Shown here one piece after another: positions 1-5,233 of a stretch of 8,286 nucleotides of DNA. The stretch's first letter is position 1; each line of letters opens with the position of its first letter. Source of the stretch: an uncultured Collinsella sp. (GTDB lineage Bacteria; Actinomycetota; Coriobacteriia; Coriobacteriales; Coriobacteriaceae); assembly GCA_902495525.1 (NCBI GenBank), contig CABUXL010000071.1, forward strand, positions 1 through 8,286, given 5' to 3'. Made by a program: the position numbers and the translations under genes. The notes under the pieces are model-generated. The model saw only the letters and a list, made by a program, of their open reading frames with translations. It was not told where the DNA came from and did not search any database.

Positions 1-129
1 GAGCCGCTCGGCGTCGTCGAGTGGCTGGGCGTCGCCATCATCCTCGCCGGCGTGTGCCTGGCACAGGTCCCCTCCCTGCTTGGAGGCCGGGAGGCACGTC
101 GCGCCGCTGCAGGACAAGCCGTCAGCTAG
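1..129 (+). CDS. C-terminus of a DMT/EamA-type membrane transporter (partial)
   Basis: The reading frame is open from the first base and stops at TAG 127-129, giving 42 residues. It starts EPLGVVEWLGVAIILAGVCL, a hydrophobic helix preceded by an acidic/Gly segment. This matches the last transmembrane helix of EamA (drug/metabolite transporter) proteins, in which a Glu, a Gly and a run such as 'G..iIl.Gv.l' close the second five-helix repeat. The remainder (about 20 residues, Arg/Ala-rich) would be a cytoplasmic tail. Substrate cannot be inferred from so little. No clear poly-U terminator follows, so some read-through into the downstream beta-glucoside genes is possible. The family call rests on one helix and is moderately sure; another polytopic membrane protein cannot be excluded. 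Confidence 0.6.
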   Translation, partial: EPLGVVEWLGVAIILAGVCLAQVPSLLGGREARRAAAGQAVS

Positions 130-145
130 TCACCCCTTCACAGAC

Positions 146-233
146 GGCCCGCGCGCATCAGGGAAAGGGCCACGGGCCCGGCGCGCGAGGCCGCAAGGAC
201 GTTATAAAGCGTCCCCCGCAGAGATGGGGGCGC
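146..233 (+). promoter_or_regulatory. Structured leader upstream of the beta-glucoside operon
   Basis: Several complementary arms lie between the transporter stop and the GH1 start. An outer pair is GGCCCGCGCGC (146-156) with GCGCGCGAGGCC (181-192, one bulge). Inside it sits GGGCC (167-171)/GGCCC (175-179) with a 3-nt loop. Next, GGACG (197-201) can pair with CGTCC (210-214). Alternatively GCG-T-CCCCC (209-217) can pair with GGGGGCGC (226-233). The last two share bases 209-214 and cannot form together. The second ends 8 nt before the AAGGAGG ribosome binding site (241-247). No U-run follows any stem, so an ordinary terminator is not shown. TTATAAAG at 202-209 resembles a -10 box but lacks a recognisable -35. 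A regulatory role is inference. Confidence 0.35.
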
Positions 234-251
234 CAGAGAGAAGGAGGCACC

Positions 252-1682
252 ATGCCATTTCCAAAAGGGTTCCTTTGGGGAGGAGCCACCGCCGCCAACC
301 AATGCGAGGGAGGTTATGACGAGGGCGGCCGCGGCCTTGCCAACGTCGACGTCATCCCACACGGGCCAGAACGCAACGACGTAAGCCGCGGCCTGAGGCG
401 CATGCTCGACTTTGAGCCCGGGTACTACTACCCGGCCCAGACGGGCATCGACTTCTACCACCACTACCGCGAGGACATAGCCCTCTTCGCGGAGATGGGC
501 TTTAAGGTCTTTCGCCTCTCCATCGCCTGGAGCCGCATCTTCCCCAATGGCGACGAGGAAGAGCCCAACGAGGCCGGGCTCGCCTTCTACGAGGACGTGT
601 TCCGCTGCTGCCGCGAGCACGGGATCGAGCCCCTCGTGACCATCACGCACTTCGACTGCCCCATCCACCTCGTCAAGAAGTACGGCGCCTGGCGAAACCG
701 CACCCTTATCGAGCTCTACAAGCGGCTCGTGACGGTGCTCTTCAACCGCTACCGCGGCCTCGTGCATTGGTGGATCACGTTCAACGAGATGAACATGATC
801 TTGCACCGTCCCTTCATGGGTGCCGGCATCGTCCTCGAGCCCGGGGAGAATGCCCGCGAGGCCGAGTACCGCGCCGCGCACAACGAGCTCGTGGCGAGCG
901 CCTGGGCCACCAAGATCGCCCACGAGGTCGACCCGGAGAACAAGGTAGGCTGCATGCTCGCCGCGGGAAGCTACTACCCCTACTCCTGTCGTCCCGAGGA
1001 CGTCCGCGCAGCGCAGGTCAAGAACCAGGAGGACCTCTTCTTCGTGGACGTGCAGGCACGCGGGCACTACCCCGGCTACGCGCTCAAGATGCTCGAGCGC
1101 GAGGGCATCGACGTGGGCATGACCGCCGAGGACGAGCACATCCTTGCGGAGAACACTGTCGACTTCATCTCGTTTAGCTACTACTCCTCGCGCTGTACCG
1201 CGGGCGACCCCGATTCCGTGGGCGGCGTCGCCGAGGGCAACGCCTTCGCCGGCGTGGAGAACCCCTACGTGCGCACGAGCGACTGGGGCTGGGTCATCGA
1301 CCCGCTGGGGTTCCGCATCACGATCAACGACCTCTGGGACCGCTACCAGAAGCCGCTCTTTGTGGTGGAGAACGGCCTCGGCGCCTATGACGAGGTGCTT
1401 CCCGACGGCACGATCGAGGACGACTACCGCATCGCCTACCTGCGCGAGCACATCGAGGCCATGCGCGACGCCATCGAGCAGGACGGCGTCGAGATGCTCG
1501 GCTACACCACCTGGGGGCCGATCGACCTCGTGAGCGCGGGCTCCGGCGAGATGGAGAAGCGCTACGGCTTCATCTACGTGGACCGCGACAACCTGGGCAA
1601 CGGCACGCTCGAGCGCAGGCGCAAGAAGAGCTTCTACTGGTACCAACAGGCCATCGCCACCAACGGAGGCGACCTGGGCTAG
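252..1682 (+). CDS. 6-phospho-beta-glucosidase, glycoside hydrolase family 1
   Basis: A 476-residue cytoplasmic retaining glycosidase, normal GH1 length. It would hydrolyse PTS-imported beta-glucoside-6-phosphates (cellobiose, arbutin or salicin type) to glucose-6-phosphate plus aglycone or glucose. The N-terminus MPFPKGFLWGGATAANQCEG is the GH1 N-terminal signature, with sugar-binding Gln17. The acid/base Glu is E179 in TFNE, and the nucleophile is E373 in VVENG. The phosphate-recognition triad of the 6-phospho branch is visible as S428, K436 and Y438 in the segment around SGEMEKRYGFIYVD, which favours phosphorylated over free glucosides. The start at 252 is chosen because AAGGAGG lies at 241-247 and the conserved N-terminus begins there; an open frame extends upstream to 21 but has no homology. 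The enzyme IIBC gene follows after 31 nt, implying one operon. The exact sugar is not determined. Confidence 0.95.
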   Translation: MPFPKGFLWGGATAANQCEGGYDEGGRGLANVDVIPHGPERNDVSRGLRRMLDFEPGYYYPAQTGIDFYHHYREDIALFAEMGFKVFRLSIAWSRIFPNGDEEEPNEAGLAFYEDVFRCCREHGIEPLVTITHFDCPIHLVKKYGAWRNRTLIELYKRLVTVLFNRYRGLVHWWITFNEMNMILHRPFMGAGIVLEPGENAREAEYRAAHNELVASAWATKIAHEVDPENKVGCMLAAGSYYPYSCRPEDVRAAQVKNQEDLFFVDVQARGHYPGYALKMLEREGIDVGMTAEDEHILAENTVDFISFSYYSSRCTAGDPDSVGGVAEGNAFAGVENPYVRTSDWGWVIDPLGFRITINDLWDRYQKPLFVVENGLGAYDEVLPDGTIEDDYRIAYLREHIEAMRDAIEQDGVEMLGYTTWGPIDLVSAGSGEMEKRYGFIYVDRDNLGNGTLERRRKKSFYWYQQAIATNGGDLG

Positions 1683-1713
1683 CCGCCCGGGCAATATCAC
1701 TAAGGAGAAAATA

Positions 1714-3162
1714 ATGGCTGAAAAATACGACGATCTGGCCAGATCCATACTCGAGAACGTAGGCGGCACAGAGAACGTCGCCAGCGTCGCGCACTGCATC
1801 ACGCGCGTGCGCTTCAAACTCAAGGACGAGTCCTGCGCCAACACTGCCAAGATCGAGGCCCTCAAGGGCGTCATCCAGGTCATCCAGGCCAACGGCCAGT
1901 ACCAGGTGGTCGTGGGCAACATCGTCGAGGACGTCTACGACGCGGTCCTGGAGGCCGGCAACTTCTCGGGCGGCGCAAGCGCCGACGACGAGCCCCAGGG
2001 CGATAAGACTGTTGCCTCCGTCGTCATCGACCTCATCTCTGGCATCTTCCAGCCCATCCTGGGACCGCTTGCCGCCGCAGGCATCATGAAGGGACTGCTT
2101 GCCCTCATCACCTACTTCGTCCCGGCCTTTGCAAACGACGGCCTCTACACGCTGCTCTACACCGTGGCTGACGGCTTCTTCTACTTCCTTCCCGTCGCCC
2201 TGGCGTTCAGTGCCGCGCGCAAGTTCCGCATGAACGAGTTCACCGGCGTGGCAATCGGCGTGGCGCTCCTCTACCCGACGATGGTCGCCCTGACCTCGGG
2301 TGAGGCGCTCGGCAGCATCGACCTCGGCGTGGCCGGCACGTTCTCGTGGTACGCCACCGCCCTCGGGCTCCCCATCATCATGCCCGTGTCCGGCTACGTG
2401 AGCTCGGTGATCCCCGTCCTTCTCATGGTGTGGTTCGGCTCTATCCTTGAGCGCTGGCTCAAGAGCTGGATGCCGGCTGCGCTCAAGATGTTCCTCGTCC
2501 CGCTCGCCACGATGACGGTCTCCATCGTCTTGGGCTACCTCGTCATCGGCCCGGTGGCCACCCTCATCACCAACCTGCTGAGCGCGGCGTTCTCGTTCAT
2601 CTTCCAGCTTCCCGTGGTTGGTTCCGTCCTGGGCAGCGCCCTGGTCGGCGGACTGTGGATGTGTCTCGTCATCTTTGGCTTCCACTGGAGCCTCATCCCC
2701 ATCTCCATCATGAACCTGAACACCCTCGGCCACGACAGCGTGCTCGCTGCCACCATCGGCCACGCGTTCGCGCTCGGAGCGGTCATCTTTGCCATGTACC
2801 TCAAAAACAAGGACGAGCGCTTCCGCGGCATCGCCCTTCCCGCGATGATCTCCGCCTTCTTCTTCGGCGTCACCGAGCCGGGCATCTACGGCATCGCCCT
2901 GCCCAACAAGCGCGCGTTCGTCGTGGCATGCCTGAGCTCCGCCGTGGGCGGCGCCATCGTGGGAATGACGGGCGCCCTCATGTACATCTCGGGCGGCCTC
3001 GGCGTCTTCAACCTGCTCAACTTCATCGACGCGACCCCTGGTGGCGCCGGGATCTCCCACATGATCTACGCGATCATCGCCTCACTCGTCTCTGCCGTTC
3101 TGGCCTTTGTTATCGAGTTCATCACCTACCGACCCAACGACGACGAGGAAGGCGCCCGCTAG
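1714..3162 (+). CDS. PTS beta-glucoside-type enzyme IIBC permease
   Basis: A 482-residue membrane permease that takes up and phosphorylates a beta-glucoside using phosphate passed from HPr through a IIA protein. The N-terminal IIB domain (about residues 1-82) has the phosphorylated cysteine C28 in AHCITRVRFKL, the BglF-class active site. A Gly/Asp-rich linker (about 83-98) leads to the IIC domain (about 100-472). This domain contains many hydrophobic segments (for example 101-135, 152-168, 217-242, 260-300, 308-334, 345-362, 402-426, 450-470), the GFHWSLIPI motif around H324, and GVTEPGIYG with E388, the conserved sugar-binding loop. BglF itself is about 625 residues with a fused IIA; here the protein ends straight after IIC, so IIA must act in trans. 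A good ribosome binding site, AAGGAG, is at 1702-1707. It sits directly behind the phospho-beta-glucosidase, which supports beta-glucosides as substrate. Confidence 0.93.
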   Translation: MAEKYDDLARSILENVGGTENVASVAHCITRVRFKLKDESCANTAKIEALKGVIQVIQANGQYQVVVGNIVEDVYDAVLEAGNFSGGASADDEPQGDKTVASVVIDLISGIFQPILGPLAAAGIMKGLLALITYFVPAFANDGLYTLLYTVADGFFYFLPVALAFSAARKFRMNEFTGVAIGVALLYPTMVALTSGEALGSIDLGVAGTFSWYATALGLPIIMPVSGYVSSVIPVLLMVWFGSILERWLKSWMPAALKMFLVPLATMTVSIVLGYLVIGPVATLITNLLSAAFSFIFQLPVVGSVLGSALVGGLWMCLVIFGFHWSLIPISIMNLNTLGHDSVLAATIGHAFALGAVIFAMYLKNKDERFRGIALPAMISAFFFGVTEPGIYGIALPNKRAFVVACLSSAVGGAIVGMTGALMYISGGLGVFNLLNFIDATPGGAGISHMIYAIIASLVSAVLAFVIEFITYRPNDDEEGAR

Positions 3163-3175
3163 CTTGCGCCCTTTT
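3149..3175 (+). terminator. Possible weak intrinsic terminator of the beta-glucoside operon
   Basis: GGCGC (3151-3155) can pair with GCGCC (3166-3170) across a 10-nt loop that contains the IIBC stop codon. The downstream side continues CTTTT (3171-3175). Flanking AA at 3149-3150 could extend the stem with one bulge. The stem is short and the U-tract has only four residues, so this is a tentative call. Nothing better is seen before the IS remnant begins at 3299. Confidence 0.35.
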
Positions 3176-3337
3176 CGACCAGCTCTATGTAATTGAGGAG
3201 CAGTTGAGGTGGGTGAGGGCCGAGGTCGGTCGAGGCGGCCGCCCCGTGTCCGGGATAACCTGCCCGAAGGCGTCTAGCTTTCTCAAACGGCGCTGAAATG
3301 AACTTCGCCCCGATACTTGGACGGGTCAATTAGCGAC

Positions 3338-3517
3338 CTATGTCGCACATGGGGACTGATTCCGGAACTCCTCCGGGGTCAGTCCCTTTTGCTTAACCCG
3401 CCTCCTCTTGTTCCAGTGAACGGTATAGGCTTCGAGGTCCCGCTTGAACTCCTCGAAGCTCCGCCACGTCCGGTTCCTGTAGAGCTCGTCCTTCAGGCGC
3501 CCGGGCAGCAGCTCCGT
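3338..3517 (-). pseudogene. IS3-family transposase OrfB, C-terminal fragment
   Basis: The - strand frame ending at TAG 3340-3338 encodes GRLKDELYRNRTWRSFEEF, then an Arg/Lys-rich HWNKRRR and GLTPEEFRNQ. This is the C-terminal signature of IS3-family DDE transposases, where '..ENFFGRLKDE' holds the third catalytic acid and 'YN.RR....L.P.E.R' closes the protein. The catalytic Glu appears kept in HATELLPGRL, but the preceding 'RGNCLDNA' motif is shortened to RGQAHA, consistent with a small deletion. The first two catalytic Asp residues and the whole helix-turn-helix region are absent. The frame runs open upstream to an ATG at 3667, whose first about 24 residues resemble an OrfA N-terminus only weakly. 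The fragment cannot encode an active transposase. Confidence 0.75.
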
Positions 3518-3674
3518 CGCATGAGCTTGCCCTCGCACGCCGCTGGCCCCGGCCGGGTCCGGGCACCCTTCGGCCTCCCGCCGGCCTTCGGCGCGCCCGT
3601 ACCCCCTGTCGCAAAGCTCTGCTGCAAGAGTCCTCAGCGTGGCGTCGTGCCTGACTCTCCCGTCCATAAAGAAG

Positions 3675-3706
3675 CCCCCATTTCTAATGTTAAAGAAATG
3701 AGGGGG
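3675..3706. repeat. Hairpin at the left end of the IS remnant
   Basis: CCCCCATTTCT (3675-3685) pairs with AGAAATG-A-GGGG (3694-3706) with one bulged A and an 8-nt loop. On the - strand this hairpin lies just inside the element's left end, upstream of the transposase start, and is followed by CTTCTTT. Insertion sequences often carry such a stem to block transcription entering from outside; that role is inferred here. Confidence 0.5.
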
Positions 3707-3718
3707 CGGTTCAATTTC

Positions 3719-3770
3719 GGGACGGGGATTAAATAATCATTCGGAGCAAATTTATTTTTATCCCCGTCTC
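3719..3770. repeat. Long imperfect palindrome between IS remnant and the methyltransferase gene
   Basis: GACGGGGAT (3721-3729) is the exact reverse complement of ATCCCCGTC (3760-3768). After a small internal loop, AAATAA (3731-3736) pairs with TTATTT (3752-3757), leaving a 15-nt loop. The structure lies 36 nt beyond the stop codon of the - strand methyltransferase and could end its transcript, but neither side carries a U-run. The word AATAATCAT occurs at 3732-3740 and again at 3773-3781, a 41-bp direct repeat that overlaps one arm. It may be a dispersed palindromic element; that needs other genomic copies to show. Confidence 0.45.
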
Positions 3771-3805
3771 AGAATAATCATCGGGCGTGGTCTTGGGCAA
3801 ACAGT

Positions 3806-5119
3806 CTAGTTGCGCCTAAGGTGGACGACGGTCTCGCAGTGGAAGGTTTGCGGGAACAGGTCGACTGGCGTGATCTTTACGGGGGAGAAGGTGCCTTCTT
3901 CGACAAAGCGTTTGAGATCGCGCGCCAGGGTGGCCGGGTCGCAGCTCACGTAGGCGACATCGCGAGCACTCGTGCTGGCGATAAGGTCGATCGCTTCGGG
4001 GGCAAGGCCTGCGCGCGGCGGGTCGACCACCAAGACGTCGGCATCCTGGTCGGGGAACTCGCGCACCGCGTCTCCGCCAATGACGTCGACGTTATCAAGC
4101 TTGTTGATCTCCAGGTTACGGCGCAGGTCGCGCACGGCGGGGCCGTAGGCCTCGACGGCGGCGACAAAGTCGCAGCGGCGGGCGAGCGGCAGGGTAAAGG
4201 TGCCGGCACCGCAGTACAGGTCCACGGCAAGCTCGTCTTCCTGCGGGTCGAGCGCTTCCATGACAAGATCGATCAAAATCTCGGCACCCTTGGTGTTGAC
4301 CTGGAAAAAAGACGGGGCAGACAAGCGCATCTGACCCTCGGCGATATTCTCGGTCCATGAGCCCTCTCCGGCGAGCATTTCGACCTTGGAGACACGGCGG
4401 GCCTTCTTTTCGCCCTTGCTCATCACGCGCACGATGCTTGTGGGGTGAGCGGCGTCCGCCAGCACGCGGGAGACCTGCGAGCGCGGAAAAGAGCCTGTGG
4501 GCGTCCAGAGTGCGACCTCGAGTGCCTTGGTGCGGCGCGATGCGCGAATGCCCACGCGTTCGAGCCCCAAGTCATGGCTGCCGCTTAGATAGTTGAGTGC
4601 GCCGACGACCGATTTGAGCGCCTTCGGGAAGCGCTTATCGAACAGCGGGCACGTATCGACGGTCACGATTTTGCTGGGGTCGACACCGTGCATGCCAAGA
4701 CGCACACGTCCGTTAACGAGGGTGGGCTCCAGCTCAATCTTATTGCGGTAACCCCAGTCGTCCTTGGTGTGGCGGATAGGCTGGACAAGTTCGTTGACCT
4801 GATCGGGGCTGAACTTGCCGATACGCTCGAGTGTGGAACGCAGGTTTTGCTCCTTGGCGGCAAGCTGCGCCGTGCGCGAGAGGTTGCCCCACGAACAACC
4901 ACCGCAGATGCCCACGAAGGGGCAGGGGGGCTGAATGCGATCGGGGCTCGGCTTCAGAATCTCGGTCGTGCGGGCGCGCATAAACGACTTGCCGTCCTGC
5001 ACGACCTCGGCTTCGACGGTGTCGCCTGCCACGGCGCCCTGCACAAAGACGGCCTTGCCGTTGTCGGCATGTGCCAGACCGTCGGTGCCGTACGTCATCG
5101 ATTCTATGGTGAGCTTCAT
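3806..5119 (-). CDS. rlmD: 23S rRNA (uracil-5-)-methyltransferase, RlmD/RumA (TrmA) family
   Basis: A 437-residue SAM-dependent enzyme that makes 5-methyluridine in RNA, most likely 23S rRNA. A TRAM-like RNA-binding region fills about residues 1-58. Cysteines C66, C72, C75 (CPFVGICGGC) and C157 (VDTCPLF) match the [4Fe-4S] ligands of E. coli RumA. The methyltransferase core shows FFQVN (271-275), the SAM loop DLYCGAGTF (300-308), DPPRAG (366-371), the catalytic C393 in SCDPATLARD, and the general base E429 in CETVV. The start at 5119 (ATG) is preferred over the upstream ATG at 5134, because TRAM homology begins at MKLTIESMTYGTDG and a GGCAGGAA-like site precedes it, although its spacing is short. 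Gram-positive homologues may modify one or two positions (RlmD or RlmCD type), so the exact uridine is uncertain. A terminator separates it from ppk upstream. Confidence 0.92.
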   Translation of the reverse strand: MKLTIESMTYGTDGLAHADNGKAVFVQGAVAGDTVEAEVVQDGKSFMRARTTEILKPSPDRIQPPCPFVGICGGCSWGNLSRTAQLAAKEQNLRSTLERIGKFSPDQVNELVQPIRHTKDDWGYRNKIELEPTLVNGRVRLGMHGVDPSKIVTVDTCPLFDKRFPKALKSVVGALNYLSGSHDLGLERVGIRASRRTKALEVALWTPTGSFPRSQVSRVLADAAHPTSIVRVMSKGEKKARRVSKVEMLAGEGSWTENIAEGQMRLSAPSFFQVNTKGAEILIDLVMEALDPQEDELAVDLYCGAGTFTLPLARRCDFVAAVEAYGPAVRDLRRNLEINKLDNVDVIGGDAVREFPDQDADVLVVDPPRAGLAPEAIDLIASTSARDVAYVSCDPATLARDLKRFVEEGTFSPVKITPVDLFPQTFHCETVVHLRRN

Positions 5120-5168
5120 ATTCCTGCCTGCCATTCGCGGTTTTGTTCGCAACCATGGTAGCAGGGAA

Positions 5169-5210
5169 AAGCGCCCCGCATCCGAGGCTTTCCTCAAATG
5201 CGGGGCGCTT
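5169..5210 (-). terminator. Strong intrinsic terminator of ppk1
   Basis: AAGCGCCCCGCAT (5169-5181) is the exact reverse complement of ATGCGGGGCGCTT (5198-5210), a 13-bp GC-rich stem. Its apical part continues as GAGG-CTTT-CCTC (5184-5195). Read on the - strand, the stem is followed by TTTTCCC (from about 5170 down), so it terminates transcription leaving ppk1. It ends about 50 nt before the methyltransferase start, leaving little room for that gene's own promoter. Confidence 0.85.
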
Positions 5211-5231
5211 CTACAAACTGCTTCTACAAAC
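5207..5231. repeat. 13-bp tandem duplication next to the ppk1 stop
   Basis: GCTTCTACAAAC occurs at 5207-5218 and again at 5220-5231, so a 13-bp unit is present twice in direct tandem with one base differing in the spacer. It lies between the ppk1 stop codon (5236-5234) and the terminator stem, overlapping the outer bases of the stem. It looks like a replication-slippage duplication. Confidence 0.7.
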
Positions 5232-5233
5232 GA

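Larger units (their letters stand above)
3299..3713 (-). mobile_element. Internally deleted IS3-family insertion sequence remnant
   Basis: A 415-bp segment ends in imperfect terminal inverted repeats. The + strand begins TGAACTTCGCCCC at 3299. The other end, read on the - strand from 3713, begins TGAACCGCCCC. They align with one 2-nt gap and start with the TG typical of IS3-family ends. Inside, on the - strand, lies the C-terminus of an OrfB transposase (3338-3517). A short stretch near 3596-3667 may be the start of an OrfA-like protein. A complete IS3-family element is about 1.2-1.5 kb, so roughly two thirds is missing. I see no clear 3-4 bp target duplication (flanks GAAA and ATTT), which suggests flank decay or that one end is not exact. 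Confidence 0.7.

Noticed and set aside
21..251. Upstream extension of the phospho-beta-glucosidase frame by 77 codons
   Set aside because: The extension overlaps the end of the transporter gene, is Arg/Gly-rich without homology, and a strong ribosome binding site directly precedes the ATG at 252.
138..1922. A 594-codon open frame on the - strand, antisense to the phospho-beta-glucosidase
   Set aside because: The protein is a Val/Ala/Leu/Asp-rich composition typical of the reverse frame of a GC-rich gene, has no recognisable motif, and the + strand gene is certain.
1570..3060. A 496-codon open frame on the - strand, antisense to the PTS permease
   Set aside because: Extremely His/Asp/Glu/Arg-rich with no family signature; it mirrors the hydrophobic + strand permease codons.
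3295..3717. Target-site duplication around the IS remnant
   Set aside because: The 3-4 bases outside the two ends (GAAA and ATTT) are not identical, so no duplication can be claimed.
3317..3736. A 139-codon + strand frame across the IS remnant
   Set aside because: It is antisense to the transposase fragment, Pro/Leu-rich and without any recognisable signature.
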